This document shows, piece after piece, positions 10,554 to 24,614 of a stretch of DNA of 64,000 nucleotides. Positions within the stretch are counted from its first letter, which is position 1. Every line of letters begins with the position of its first letter. Position numbers and translations under genes: made by a program. The stretch is from Balaenoptera acutorostrata (lineage: Eukaryota > Chordata > Mammalia > Artiodactyla > Balaenopteridae). Where the stretch lies: positions 62,001 through 126,000 of the forward strand of contig NW_026645842.1 in NCBI RefSeq assembly GCF_949987535.1. The letters are read 5' to 3'. The notes under the pieces are model-generated. The model was not told the DNA's origin. It saw nothing but the letters and a program-made list of their open reading frames with translations, and did no database searches.

Positions 10554-12312
10554 TGAAATCTGTTTCCTGCAATTCTGCCTTGCTTTCAAAGCCTCTTCGT
10601 TGCCTTCCCTTAATATATTTGTGGACGCGAGGTATCATTTAAAACTCTGCAGGTTTGTGAATTGCAGGGCCCCTGAGCTCCATTTTTCAACTCGCTTTTT
10701 TGGGAGCTGGCCGCAAAAGCGCAGGATTGCTTCAGGCCCTCTTCTGGTTCTGGGGGGCAGGCTGAGCTTGTGCTTAATTCTTCTTCCTGATGGGAAAATA
10801 GAGTGACCTGTGCCTGTCCCAACACCTAGAGCTAGTCTCTCATTGGTTCCCCCTCTTCCCGTTCATCCTCAGGACAAATTGCAACCTGTACGGAACAGGA
10901 GGTTAAAGGTGCTGATTCTCCAAGGAGGGAGATGGCTAGTAAATCGGCTGGAATGGCGAACCCGAGCCAAGGAGATGAGAAATGAGGTGCGTTTTAGAAA
11001 CCTTTCCCGATCACACGGTGTACCATCTTCTGGGTTTCTCATGCCTGTTTTCGACGTAGGAAGATGCCCTTGAACCTGGAGATTTGGGACCCATGGGATG
11101 GGTACCATGCAGTATTACTTGAAAGGGTCTGCGTTGGCTCACCCAACCTCACCGAACCTCTCAGCCCCAAGAGTGTCCACCCTTATGTCTCAATCAGCTG
11201 TGGGTCTAGATATGGTCAATCCAGGTTGCATCACAGCCCCTGAACGAATTTTGGAAGAATTTCTCTCTCTTTCACTGTCTTTGTTTCACGGGTTTTGAAA
11301 AGTAATTTATTTGTATAATGGGGTTTAGCTGCTTTTCACGGCTGTGTTTATGCCGCTTTACACCCCCTTGACTCACTTACGGAGAGATATCAATACATAG
11401 GTTTGAAGATTCTTACTAGTCAGATATATTCTTGTGCGGTGAATAGGGGGTGTTGAGTCCAGTTCACTGAAAAAGGAATAGGTCTTGTCTCTTACATATT
11501 GGGTTTATGGAACGGTATCTGAGCTAATTTGAAACCCTTGTTTTATGCATCACCCCACCTCACCTTTCCCGTTCAGCAGCCATAGTGTGTTTCCTAAACG
11601 TGTGACTCTGTTCTGTTTTGTAATTCAGTTCAAGTGTAGCGGTTTTTACATTCCCTCTCTAAGTGATATCTTATGATAAGTGTCTTTTTCTGTGTGACTT
11701 ATTTCACTTAGAATCCTCGTACCTAAATCCACTCATCGTGCTGCTACTAGCCTTATGACGTTGATTTCATGGCTGAGTGATATTCCATTGTACATGAGGA
11801 CCACAACTTCTTTATCCATTTTTCTCTTTCCTAGGATATTTAAGGTGTAATGAAGTGGGGGTTCTTGTCAACAGAGCAGCCCTAAACTTTGGGGTGCCTG
11901 TGTCTTGCTGATTTTTAGTTTTCCCAATTTATACGCCCATGAGTGGAAGTGCCCTATGCTCTCCAAGCTGTGTTTTTTAGATGTTTCAGAACACACCGTA
12001 CACTTCTCCAGAGTGGCTGTTGGCAATTTACATCCCACCCATCAGCGTAGCAAGGCTCCCATTTCTCCATGGCCGGTCCTGCATTTCTGGTTTGGACACG
12101 TTTTTCCCCATGGCCCTTTTGCCCGCTGGGAAGCGAGACTTCTTTGGAGCGCTGATTGGCCTTTCCAGGTTGCTTGGTTGGCCAAAAAGGGCGTATGCGT
12201 TTTTTCCTGAATATATTCAGGAAAAAACGCATACGCCCTTTTTGGCCAAGGGCATCATTGTCCACGTTTTGCCGCTTTTCATGTGCTTTCAAGGCGATTC
12301 GAATCTACCTCC
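10554..12312 (+). repeat. Satellite monomer 7 (type B)
   Basis: Has GACGCGAGG at offset 71, a variant shared with monomers 12, 17, 19, 20 and 22. The palindrome at 12178-12249 is intact. Confidence 0.97.
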
Positions 12313-14071
12313 TGAAATCTGTTTCCTGCAATTCTGCCTTGCTTTCAAAGCCTCTTCGTTGCCTTCCCTTAATATATTTGTGGACGAGAGGTATCATTTA
12401 AAACTCTGCAGGTTTGTGAATTGCAGGGCCCCTGAGCTCCATTTTTCAACTCGCTTTTTTGGGAGCTGGCTGCAAAAGCGCAGGATTGCTTCAGGCCCTC
12501 TTCTGGTTCTGGGGGGCAGGCTGAGCTTGTGCTTAAATCTTCTTCCTGATGGGAAAATAGAGTGACCTGTGCCTGTCCCAACACCTAGAGCTAGTCTCTC
12601 ATTGGTTCCCCCTCTTCCCGTTCATCCTCAGGACAAATTGCAACCTGTACGGAACAGGAGGTTAAAGGTGCTGATTCTCCAAGGAGGGAGATGGCTAGTA
12701 AATCGGCTGGAATGGCGAACCCGAGCCAAGGAGATGAGAAATGAGGTGCGTTTTAGAAACCTTTCCCGATCACACGGTGTACCATCTTCTGGGTTTCTCA
12801 TGCCTGTTTTCGACGTCGGAAGATGCCCTTGAACCTGGAGATTTGGGACCCATGGGATGGGTACCATGCAGTATTACTTGAAAGGGTCTGCGTTGGCTCA
12901 CCCAACCTCACCGAACCTCTCAGCCCCAAGAGTGTCCACCCTTATGTCTCAATCAGCTGTGGGTCTAGATATGGTCAATCCAGGTTGCATCACAGCCCCT
13001 GAACGAATTTTGGAAGAATTTCTCTCTCTTTCACTGTCTTTGTTTCACGGGTTTTGAAAAGTAATTTATTTTTATAATGGGGTTTAGCTGCTTTTCACGG
13101 CTGTGTTTATGCCGCTTTACACCCCCTTGACTCACTTACGGAGAGATATCAATACATAGGTTTGAAGATTCTTACTAGTCAGATATATTCTTGTGCGGTG
13201 AATAGGGGGTGTTGAGTCCAGTTCACTGAAAAAGGAATAGGTCTTGTCTCTTACATATTGGGTTTATGGAACGGTATCTGAGCTAATTTGAAACCCTTGT
13301 TTTATGCATCACCCCACCTCACCTTTCCCGTTCAGCAGCCATAGTGTGTTTCCTAAACGTGTGACTCTGTTCTGTTTTGTAATTCAGTTCAAGTGTAGCG
13401 GTTTTTACATTCCCTCTCGAAGTGATATCTTATGATAAGTGTCTTTTTCTGTGTGACTTATTTCACTTAGAATCGTCGTACCTAAATCCACTCATCGTGC
13501 TGCTACTAGCCTTATGACGTTGATTTCATGGCTGAGTGATATTCCATTGTACATGAGGACCCCAACTTCTTTATCCATTTTTCTCTTTCCTAGGATATTT
13601 AAGGTGTAATGAAGTGGGGGTTCTTGTCAACAGAGCAGCCCTAAACTTTGGGGTGCCTGTGTCTTGCTGATTTTTAGTTTTCCCAATTTATACGCCCATG
13701 AGTGGAAGTGCCCTATGCTCTCCAAGCTGTGTTTTTTAGATGTTTCAGAACACACCGTACACTTCTCCAGAGTGGCTGTTGGCAATTTACATCCCACCCA
13801 TCAGCGTAGCAAGGCTCCCATTTCTCCATGGCCGGTCCTGCATTTCTGGTTTGGACACTTTTTTCCGCATGGCCCTTTTGCCCGCTGGGAAGCGAGACTT
13901 CTTTGGAGCGCTGATTGGCCTTTCCAGGTTGCTTGGTTGGCCAAAAAGGGCGTATGCGTTTTTTCCTGAATATATTCAGGAAAAAACGCATACGCCCTTT
14001 TTGGCCAAGGGCATCATTGTCCACGTTTTGCCGCTTTTCATGTGCTTTCAAGGCGATTCGAATCTACCTCC
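12313..14071 (+). repeat. Satellite monomer 8 (type A)
   Basis: Private changes include GGCTGCAAAAG (about 12468) and GCTTAAATC (about 12531). AGGACCCCAAC near 13558 is shared only with monomer 13. The palindrome at 13937-14008 is intact. Confidence 0.97.
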
Positions 14072-15830
14072 TGAAATCTGTTTCCTGCAATTCTGCCTTG
14101 CTTTCAAAGCCTCTTCGTTGCCTTCCCTTAATATATTTGTGGACGAGAGGTATCATTTAAAACTCTGCAGGTTTGTGAATTGCAGGGCCCCTGAGCTCCA
14201 TTTTTCAACTCGCTTTTTTGGGAGCTGGCCGCAAAAGCGCAGGATTGCTTCAGGCCCTCTTCTGGTTCTGGGGGGCAGGCTGAGCTTGTGCTTAATTCTT
14301 CTTCCTGATGGGAAAATAGAGTGACCTGTGCCTGTCCCAACACCTAGAGCTAGTCTCTCATTGGTTCCCCCTCTTCCCGTTCATCCTCAGGACAAATTGC
14401 AACCTGTACGGAACAGGAGGTTAAAGGTGCTGATTCTCCAAGGAGGGAGATGGCTAGTAAATCGGCTGGAATGGCGAACCCGAGCAAAGGAGATGAGAAA
14501 TGAGGTGCGTTTTAGAAACCTTTCCCGATCACACGGTGTACCATCTTCTGGGTTTCTCATGCCTGTTTTCGACGTAGGAAGATGCCCTTGAACCTGGAGA
14601 TTTGGGACCCATGGGATGGGTACCATGCAGTATTACTTGAAAGGGTCTGCGTTGGCTCACCCAACCTCACCGAACCTCTCAGCCCCAAGAGTGTCCACCC
14701 TTATGTCTCAATCAGCTGTGGGTCTAGATATGGTCAATCCAGGTTGCATCACAGCCCCTGAACGAATTTTGGAAGAATTTCTCTCTCTTTCACTGTCTTT
14801 GTTTCACGGGTTTTGAAAAGTAATTTATTTTTATAATGGGGTTTAGCTGCTTTTCACGGCTGTGTTTATGCCGCTTTACACCCCCTTGACTCACTTACAG
14901 AGAGATATCAATACATAGGTTTGAAGATTCTTACTAGTCAGATATATTCTTGTGCGGTGAATAGGGGGTGTTGAGTCCAGTTCACTGAAAAAGGAATAGG
15001 TCTTGTCTCTTACATATTGGGTTTATGGAACGGTATCTGAGCTAATTTGAAACCCTTGTTTTATGCATCACCCCACCTCACCTTTCCCGTTCAGCAGCCA
15101 TAGTGTGTTTCCTAAACGTGTGACTCTGTTCTGTTTTGTAATTCAGTTCAAGTGTAGCGGTTTTTACATTCCCTCTCTAAGTGATATCTTATGATAAGTG
15201 TCTTTTTCTGTGTGACTTATTTCACTTAGAATCCTCGTACCTAAATCCACTCATCGTGCTGCTACTAGCCTTATGACGTTGATTTCATGGCTGAGTGATA
15301 TTCCATTGTACATGAGGACCACAACTTCTTTATCCATTTTTCTCTTTCCTAGGATATTTAAGGTGTAATGAAGTGGGGGTTCTTGTCAACAGAGCAGCCC
15401 TAAACTTTGGGGTGCCTGTGTCTTGCTGATTTTTAGTTTTCCCAATTTATACGCCCATGAGTGGAAGTGCCCTATGCTCTCCAAGCTGTGTTTTTTAGAT
15501 GTTTCAGAACACACCGTACACTTCTCCAGAGTGGCTGTTGGCAATTTACATCCCACCCATCAGCGTAGCAAGGCTCCCATTTCTCCATGGCCGGTCCTGC
15601 ATTTCTGGTTTGGACACTTTTTTCCGCATGGCCCTTTTGCCCGCTGGGAAGCGAGACTTCTTTGGAGCGCTGATTGGCCTTTCCAGGTTGCTTGGTTGGC
15701 CAAAAAGGGCGTATGCGTTTTTTCCTGAATATATTCAGGAAAAAACGCATACGCCCTTTTTGGCCAAGGGCATCATTGTCCACGTTTTGCCGCTTTTCAT
15801 GTGCTTTCAAGGCGATTCGAATCTACCTCC
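14072..15830 (+). repeat. Satellite monomer 9 (type A)
   Basis: GAGCAAAGG near 14483 replaces GAGCCAAGG, a variant also found in monomers 18, 27, 29, 34 and 36. The palindrome at 15696-15767 is intact. Confidence 0.97.
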
Positions 15831-17589
15831 TGAAATCTGTTTCCTGCAATTCTGCCTTGCTTTCAAAGCCTCTTCGTTGCCTTCCCTTAATATATTTGTG
15901 GACGAGAGGTATCATTTAAAACTCTGCAGGTTTGTGAATTGCAGGGCCCCTGAGCTCCATTTTTCAACTCGCTTTTTTGGGAGCTGGCCGCAAAAGCGCA
16001 GGATTGCTTCAGGCCCTCTTCTGGTTCTGGGGGGCAGGCTGAGCTTGTGCTTAATTCTTCTTCCTGATGGGAAAATAGAGTGACCTGTGCCTGTCCCAAC
16101 ACCTAGAGCTAGTCTCTCATTGGTTCCCCCTCTTCCCGTTCATCCTCAGGACAAATTGCAACCTGTACGGAACAGGAGGTTAAAGGTGCTGATTCTCCAA
16201 GGAGGGAGATGGCTAGTAAATCGGCTGGAATGGCGAACCCGAGCCAAGGAGATGAGAAATGAGGTGCGTTTTAGAAACCTTTCCCGATCACACGGTGTAC
16301 CATCTTCTGGGTTTCTCATGCCTGTTTTCGACGTAGGAAGATGCCCTTGAACCTGGAGATTTGGGACCCATGGGATGGGTACCATGCAGTATTACTTGAA
16401 AGGGTCTGCGTTGGCTCACCCAACCTCACCGAACCTCTCAGCCCCAAGAGTGTCCACCCTTATGTCTCAATCAGCTGTGGGTCTAGATATGGTCAATCCA
16501 GGTTGCATCACAGCCCCTGAACGAATTTTGGAAGAATTTCTCTCTCTTTCACTGTCTTTGTTTCACGGGTTTTGAAAAGTAATTTATTTGTATAATGGGG
16601 TTTAGCTGCTTTTCACGGCCGTGTTTATGCCGCTTTACACCCCCTTGACTCACTTACGGAGAGATATCAATACATAGGTTTGAAGATTCTTACTAGTCAG
16701 ATATATTCTTGTGCGGTGAATAGGGGGTGTTGAGTCCAGTTCACTGAAAAAGGAATAGGTCTTGTCTCTTACATATTGGGTTTATGGAACGGTATCTGAG
16801 CTAATTTGAAACCCTTGTTTTATGCATCACCCCACCTCACCTTTCCCGTTCAGCAGCCATAGTGTGTTTCCTAAACGTGTGACTCTGTTCTGTTTTGTAA
16901 TTCAGTTCAAGTGTAGCGGTTTTTACATTCCCTCTCTAAGTGATATCTTATGATAAGTGTCTTTTTCTGTGTGACTTATTTCACTTAGAATCCTCGTACC
17001 TAAATCCACTCATCGTGCTGCTACTAGCCTTATGACGTTGATTTCATGGCTGAGTGATATTCCATTGTACATGAGGACCACAACTTCTTTATCCATTTTT
17101 CTCTTTCCTAGGATATTTAAGGTGTAATGAAGTGGGGGTTCTTGTCAACAGAGCAGCCCTAAACTTTGGGGTGCCTGTGTCTTGCTGATTTTTAGTTTTC
17201 CCAATTTATACGCCCATGAGTGGAAGTGCCCTATGCTCTCCAAGCTGTGTTTTTTAGATGTTTCAGAACACACCGTACACTTCTCCAGAGTGGCTGTTGG
17301 CAATTTACATCCCACCCATCAGCGTAGCAAGGCTCCCATTTCTCCATGGCCGGTCCTGCATTTCTGGTTTGGACACTTTTTTCCGCATGGCCCTTTTGCC
17401 CGCTGGGAAGCGAGACTTCTTTGGAGCGCTGATTGGCCTTTCCAGGTTGCTTGGTTGGCCAAAAAGGGCGTATGCGTTTTTTCCTGAATATATTCAGGAA
17501 AAAACGCATACGCCCTTTTTGGCCAAGGGCATCATTGTCCACGTTTTGCCGCTTTTCATGTGCTTTCAAGGCGATTCGAATCTACCTCC
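15831..17589 (+). repeat. Satellite monomer 10 (type A)
   Basis: Close to the reference; CACGGCCGTG near 16615 is a private change. The palindrome at 17455-17526 is intact. Confidence 0.97.
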
Positions 17590-19348
17590 TGAAATCTGTT
17601 TCCTGCAATTCTGCCTTGCTTTCAAAGCCTCTTCGTTGCCTTCCCTTAATATATTTGTGGACGAGAGGTATCATTTAAAACTCTGCAGGTTTGTGAATTG
17701 CAGTGCCCCTGAGCTCCATTTTTCAACTCGCTTTTTTGGGAGCTGGCCGCAAAAGCGCAGGATTGCTTCAGGCCCTCTTCTGGTTCTGGGGGGCAGGCTG
17801 AGCTTGTGCTTAATTCTTCTTCCTGATGGGAAAATAGAGTGACCTGTGCCTGTCCCAACACCTAGAGCTAGTCTCTCATTGGTTCCCCCTCTTCCCGTTC
17901 ATCCTCAGGACAAATTGCAACCTGTACGGAACAGGAGGTTAAAGGTGCTGATTCTCCAAGGAGGGAGATGGCTAGTAAATCGGCTGGAATGGCGAACCCG
18001 AGCCAAGGAGATGAGAAATGAGGTGCGTTTTAGAAACCTTTCCCGATCACACGGTGTACCATCTTCTGGGTTTCTCATGCCTGTTTTCGACATAGGAAGA
18101 TGCCCTTGAACCTGGAGATTTGGGACCCATGGGATGGGTACCATGCAGTATTACTTGAAAGGGTCTGCGTTGGCTCACCCAACCTCACCGAACCTCTCAG
18201 CCCCAAGAGTGTCCACCCTTATGTCTCAATCAGCTGTGGGTCTAGATATGGTCAATCCAGGTTGCATCACAGCCCCTGAACGAATTTTGGAAGAATTTCT
18301 CTCTCTTTCACTGTCTTTGTTTCACGGGTTTTGAAAAGTAATTTATTTGTATAATGGGGTTTAGCTGCTTTTCACGGCTGTGTTTATGCCGCTTTACACC
18401 CCCTTGACTCACTTACGGAGAGATATCAATACATAGGTTTGAAGATTCTTACTAGTCAGATATATTCTTGTGCGGTGAATAGGGGGTGTTGAGTCCAGTT
18501 CACTGAAAAAGGAATAGGTCTTGTCTCTTACATATTGGGTTTATGGAACGGTATCGGAGCTAATTTGAAACCCTTGTTTTATGCATCACCCCACCTCACC
18601 TTTCCCGTTCAGCAGCCATAGTGTGTTTCCTAAACGTGTGACTCTGTTCTGTTTTGTAATTCAGTTCAAGTGTAGCGGTTTTTACATTCCCTCTCGAAGT
18701 GATATCTTATGATAAGTGGCTTTTTCTGTGTGACTTATTTCACTTAGAATCCTCGTACCTAAATCCACTCATCGTGCTGCTACTAGCCTTATGACGTTGA
18801 TTTCATGGCTGAGTGATATTCCATTGTACATGAGGACCACAACTTCTTTATCCATTTTTCTCTTTCCTAGGATATTTCAGGTGTAATGAAGTGGGGGTTC
18901 TTGTCAACAGAGCAGCCCTAAACTTTGGGGTGCCTGTGTCTTGCTGATTTTTAGTTTTCCCAATTTATACGCCCATGAGTGGAAGTGCCCTATGCTCTCC
19001 AAGCTGTGTTTTTTAGATGTTTCAGAACACACCGTACACTTCTCCAGAGTGGCTGTTGGCAATTTACATCCCACCCATCAGCGTAGCAAGGCTCCCATTT
19101 CTCCATGGCCGGTCCTGCATTTCTGGTTTGGACACGTTTTTCCCCATGGCCCTTTTGCCCGCTGGGAAGCGAGACTTCTTTGGAGCGCTGATTGGCCTTT
19201 CCAGGTTGCTTGGTTGGCCAAAAAGGGCATATGCGTTTTTTCCTGAATATATTCAGGAAAAAACGCATACGCCCTTTTTGGATAAGGGCATCATTGTCCA
19301 CGTTTTGCCGCTTTTCATGTGCTTTCAAGGCGATTCGAATCTACCTCC
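17590..19348 (+). repeat. Satellite monomer 11 (type B)
   Basis: Carries T at offset 115, CGACATAGG (about 18089), AGTGGCTTT (about 18715) and ATATTTCAGG (about 18872, shared with monomers 17 and 30). Its palindrome is altered in both arms (separate entry). Confidence 0.97.
19214..19285. mobile_element. Mariner-type palindrome with substitutions in both arms
   Basis: The left arm has GGGCATATGCG for GGGCGTATGCG, and the right end reads TTTTTGGATAAGG for TTTTTGGCCAAGG. The GGATAA change recurs only in monomer 19, one of the marks linking these two regions. Confidence 0.9.
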
Positions 19349-21096
19349 TGAAATCTGTTTCCTGCAATTCTGCCTTGCTTTCAAAGCCTCTTCGTTGCCT
19401 TCCCTTAATATATTTGTGGACGCGAGGTATCATTTAAAACTCTGCAGGTTTGTGAATTGCAGGGCCCCTGAGCTCCATTTTTCAACTCGCTTTTATGGGA
19501 GATGGCCGCAAAAGCGCAGGATTGCTTCAGGCCCTCTTCTGGTTCTGGGGGGCAGGCTGAGCTTGTGCTTAATTCTTCTTCCTGATGGGAAAATAGAGTG
19601 ACCTGTGCCTGTCCCAACACCTAGAGCTAGTCTCTCATTGGTTGCCCCTCTTCCCGTTCATCCTCAGGACAAATTGCAACCTGTACGGAACAGGAGGTTA
19701 AAGGTGCTGATTCTCCAAGGAGGGAGATGGCTAGTAAATCGGCTGGAATGGCGAACCCGAGCCAAGGAGATGAGAAATGAGGTGCGTTTTTGAAACCTTT
19801 CCCGATCACACGGTGTACCATCTTCTGGGTTTCTCATGCCTGTTTTCGACGTAGGAAGATGCCCTTGAACCTGGAGATTTGGGACCCATGGGATGGGTAC
19901 CATGCAGTATTACTTGAAAGGGTCTGCGTTGGCTCACCCAACCTCACCGAACCTCTCAGCCCCAAGAGTGTCCACCCTTATGTCTCAATCAGCTGTGGGT
20001 CTAGATATGGTCAATCCAGGTTGCATCACAGCCCCTGAACGAATTTTGGAAGAATTTCTCTCTCTTTCACTGTCTTTGTTTCACGGGTTTTGAAAAGTAA
20101 TTTATTTGTATAATGGGGTTTAGCTGCTTTTCACGGCTGTGTTTATGCCGCTTTACACCCCCTTGACTCACTTACGGAGAGATATCAATACATAGGTTTG
20201 AAGATTCTAACTAGTCAGATATATTCTTGTGCGGTGAATAGGGGGTGTTGAGTCCAGTTCACTGAAAAAGGAATACGTCTTGTCTCTTACATATTGGGTT
20301 TATGGAACGGTATCGGAGCTAATTTGAAACCCTTGTTTTATGCATCACCCCACCTCACCTTTCCCGTTCAGCAGCCATAGTGTGTTTCCTAAACGTGTGA
20401 CTCTGTTCTGTTTTGTAATTCAGTTCAAGTGTAGCGGTTTTTGCATTCCCTCTCGAAGTGATATCTTATGATAAGTGTCTTTTTCTGTGTGACTTATTTC
20501 ACTTAGAATCGTCGTACCTAAATACACTCATCGTGCTGCTACTAGCCTTATGACGTTGATTTCATGGCTGAGTGATATTCCATTGTACATGAGGACCACA
20601 ACTTCTTTATCCATTTTTCTCTTTCCTAGGATATTTAAGGTGTAATGAAGTGGGGGTTCTTGTCAACAGAGCAGCCCTAAACTTTGGGGTGCCTGTGTCT
20701 TGCTGATTTTTAGTTTTCCCAATTTATACGCCCATGAGTGGAAGTGCCCTATGCTCTCCAAGCTGTGTTTTTTAGATGTTTCAGAACACACCGTACACTT
20801 CTCCAGAGTGGCTGTTGGCAATTTACATCCCACCCATCAGCGTAGCAAGGCTCCCATTTCTCCATGGCCGGTCCTGCATTTCTGGTTTGGACACGTTTTT
20901 CCCCATGGCCCTTTTGCCCGCTGGGAAGCGAGACTTCTTTGGAGCGCTGATTGGCCTTTCCAGGTTGCTTGGTTGGCCAAAAAGGGCGTATGCGTTTTTT
21001 CCTGAATAAAACGCATACGCCCTTTTTGGCCAAGGGCATCATTGTCCACGTTTTGCCGCTTTTCATGTGCTTTCAAGGCGATTCGAATCTACCTCC
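19349..21096 (+). repeat. Satellite monomer 12 (type B, 1,748 bp, divergent)
   Basis: The most divergent haplotype in the window: CTTTTATGGGAGATGG, GGTTGCCCC, CGTTTTTGAAAC, ATTCTAACTAG, GAATACGTCT, GTATCGGAGC, TTTTTGCATTCC and AAATACACTC, plus the 11-bp palindrome deletion. The same set recurs in monomer 20, and its second half in monomer 22. Confidence 0.97.
20973..21033. mobile_element. Mariner-type palindrome with 11-bp central deletion
   Basis: The perfect palindrome is reduced to 61 bp: two 26-bp arms around a 9-base loop (TTCCTGAAT). The right half of the centre is removed, giving CCTGAATAAAACGC. Loss of the exact centre is the usual way long palindromes become replication-stable; that mechanism is inference. 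Confidence 0.92.
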
Positions 21097-22855
21097 TGAA
21101 ATCTGTTTCCTGCAATTCTGCCTTGCTTTCAAAGCCTCTTCGTTGCCTTCCGTTAATATATTCGTGGACGAGAGGTATCATTTAAAACTCTGCAGGTTTG
21201 TGAATTGCAGGGCCCCTGAGCTCCATTTTTCAACTCGCTTTTTTGGGAGCTGGCCGCAAAAGCGCAGGATTGCTTCAGGCCCTCTTCTGGTTCTGGGGGG
21301 CAGGCTGAGCTTGTGCTTAATTCTTCTTCCTGATGGGAAAATAGAGTGACCTGTGCCTGTCCCAACACCTAGAGCTAGTCTCTCATTGATTCCCCCTCTT
21401 CCCGTTCATCCTCAGGACAAATTGCAACCTGTACGGAACAGGAGGTTAAAGGTGCTGATTCTCCAAGGAGGGAGATGGCTAGTAAATCGGCTGGAATGGC
21501 GAACCCGAGCCAAGGAGATGAGAAATGAGGTGCGTTTCAGAAACCTTTCCCGATCACACGGTGTACCATCTTCTGGGTTTCTCATGCCTGTTTTCGATGT
21601 AGGAAGATGCCCTTGAACCTGGAGATTTGGGACCCATGGGATGTGTACCATGCAGTATTACTTGAAAGGGTCTGCGTTGGCTCACCCAACCTCACCGAAC
21701 CTCTCAGCCCCAAGAGTGTCCAGCCTTATGTCTCAATCAGCTGTGGGTCTAGATATGGTCAATCCAGGTTGCATCACAGCCCCTGAACGAATTTTGGAAG
21801 AATTTCTCTCTCTTTCACTGTCTTTGTTTCACGGGTTTTGAAAAGTAATTTATTTTTATAATGGGGTTTAGCTGCTTTTCACGGCTGTGTTTATGCCGCT
21901 TTACACCCCCTTGACTCACTTACGGAGAGATATCAATACATAGGTTTGAAGATTCTTACTAGTCAGATATATTCTTCTGCGTTGAATAGGGGGTGTTGAG
22001 TCCAGTTCACTGAAAAAGGAATAGGTCTTGTCTCTTACATATTGGGTTTATGGAACGGTATCGGAGCTAATTTGAAACCCTTGTTTTATGCATCACCCCA
22101 CCTCACCTTTCCCGTTCAGCAGCCATAGTGTGTTTCCTAAACGTGTGACTCTGTTCTGTTTTGTAATTCAGTTCAAGTGTAGCGGTTTTTACATTCCCTC
22201 TCGAAGTGATATCTTATGATAAGTGTCTTTTTCTGTGTGACTTATTTCACTTAGAATCCTCGTACCTAAATCCACTCATCGTGCTGCTACTAGCCTTATG
22301 ACGTTGATTTCATGGCTGAGTGATATTCCATTGTACATGAGGACCCCAACTTCTTTATCCATTTTTCTCTTTCCTAGGATATTTAAGGTGTAATGAAGTG
22401 GGGGTTCTTGTCAACAGAGCAGCCCTAAACTTTGGGGTGCCTGTGTCTTGCTGATTTTTAGTTTTCCCAATTTATACGCCCATGAGTGGAAGTGCCCTAT
22501 GCTCTCCAAGCTGTGTTTTTTAGATGTTTCAGAACACACCGTACACTTCTCCAGAGTGGCTGTTGGCAATTTACATCCCACCCATCAGCGTAGCAAGGCT
22601 CCCATTTCTCCATGGCCGGTCCTGCATTTCTGGTTTGGACACGTTTTTCCCCATGGCCCTTTTGCCCGCTGGGAAGCGAGACTTCTTTGGAGCGCTGATT
22701 GGCCTTTCCAGGTTGCTTGGTTGGCCAAAAAGGGCGTATGCGTTTTTTCCTGAATATATTCAGGAAAAAACGCATACGCCCTTTTTGGCCAAGGGCATCA
22801 TTGTCCACGTTTTGCCGCTTTTCATGTGCTTTCAAGGCGATTCGAATCTACCTCC
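21097..22855 (+). repeat. Satellite monomer 13 (type B)
   Basis: First of a closely related run. It has ATATTCGTGG, CATTGATTCC, CGTTTCAGAA, CGATGTAGG, GATGTGTACC (KpnI lost), CCAGCC and TTCTGCGTTG. CCGTTAATA near 21150 is private. The palindrome at 22721-22792 is intact. Confidence 0.97.
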
Positions 22856-24614
22856 TGAAATCTGTTTCCTGCAATTCTGCCTTGCTTTCAAAGCCTCTTC
22901 GTTGCCTTCCCTTAATATATTCGTGGACGAGAGGTATCATTTAAAACTCTGCAGGTTTGTGAATTGCAGGGCCCCTGAGCTCCATTTTTCAACTCGCTTT
23001 TTTGGGAGCTGGCCGCAAAAGCGCAGGATTGCTTCAGGCCCTCTTCTGGTTCTGGGGGGCAGGCTGAGCTTGTGCTTAATTCTTCTTCCTGATGGGAAAA
23101 TAGAGTGACCTGTGCCTGTCCCAACACCTAGAGCTAGTCTCTCATTGATTCCCCCTCTTCCCGTTCATCCTCAGGACAAATTGCAACCTGTACGGAACAG
23201 GAGGTTAAAGGTGCTGATTCTCCAAGGAGGGAGATGGCTAGTAAATCGGCTGGAATGGCGAACCCGAGCCAAGGAGATGAGAAATGAGGTGCGTTTCAGA
23301 AACCTTTCCCGATCACACGGTGTACCATCTTCTGGGTTTCTCATGCCTGTTTTCGATGTAGGAAGATGCCCTTGAACCTGGAGATTTGGGACCCATGGGA
23401 TGTGTACCATGCAGTATTACTTGAAAGGGTCTGCGTTGGCTCACCCAACCTCACCGAACCTCTCAGCCCCAAGAGTGTCCAGCCTTATGTCTCAATCAGC
23501 TGTGGGTCTAGATATGGTCAATCCAGGTTGCATCACAGCCCCTGAACGAATTTTGGAAGAATTTCTCTCTCTTTCACTGTCTTTGTTTCACGGGTTTTGA
23601 AAAGTAATTTATTTTTATAATGGGGTTTAGCTGCTTTTCACGGCTGTGTTTATGCCGCTTTACACCCCCTTGACTCACTTACGGAGAGATATCAATACAT
23701 AGGTTTGAAGATTCTTACTAGTCAGATATATTCTTGTGCGGTGAATAGGGGGTGTTGAGTCCAGTTCACTGAAAAAGGAATAGGTCTTGTCTCTTACATA
23801 TTGGGTTTATGGAACGGTATCTGAGCTAATTTGAAACCCTTGTTTTATGCATCACCCCACCTCACCTTTCCCGTTCAGCAGCCATAGTGTGTTTCCTAAA
23901 CGTGTGACTCTGTTCTGTTTTGTAATTCAGTTCAAGTGTAGCGGTTTTTACATTCCCTCTCGAAGTGATATCTTATGATAAGTGTCTTTTTCTGTGTGAC
24001 TTATTTCACTTAGAATCGTCGTACCTAAATCCACTCATCGTGCTGCTACTAGCCTTATGACGTTGATTTCATGGCTGAGTGATATTCCATTGTACATGAG
24101 GACCACAACTTCTTTATCCATTTTTCTCTTTCCTAGGATATTTAAGGTGTAATGAAGTGGGGGTTCTTGTCAACAGAGCAGCCCTAAACTTTGGGGTGCC
24201 TGTGTCTTGCTGATTTTTAGTTTTCCCAATTTATACGCCCATGAGTGGAAGTGCCCTATGCTCTCCAAGCTGTGTTTTTTAGATGTTTCAGAACACACCG
24301 TACACTTCTCCAGAGTGGCTGTTGGCAATTTACATCCCACCCATCAGCGTAGCAAGGCTCCCATTTCTCCATGGCCGGTCCTGCATTTCTGGTTTGGACA
24401 CGTTTTTCCCCATGGCCCTTTTGCCCGCTGGGAAGCGAGACTTCTTTGGAGCGCTGATTGGCCTTTCCAGGTTGCTTGGTTGGCCAAAAAGGGCGTATGC
24501 GTTTTTTCCTGAATATATTCAGGAAAAAACGCATACGCCCTTTTTGGCCAAGGGCATCATTGTCCACGTTTTGCCGCTTTTCATGTGCTTTCAAGGCGAT
24601 TCGAATCTACCTCC
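22856..24614 (+). repeat. Satellite monomer 14 (type B)
   Basis: Same variant set as monomer 13 in the first half, KpnI lost, but the middle returns to TTGTGCGGTG and GTATCTGAGC. The palindrome at 24480-24551 is intact. Confidence 0.97.
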
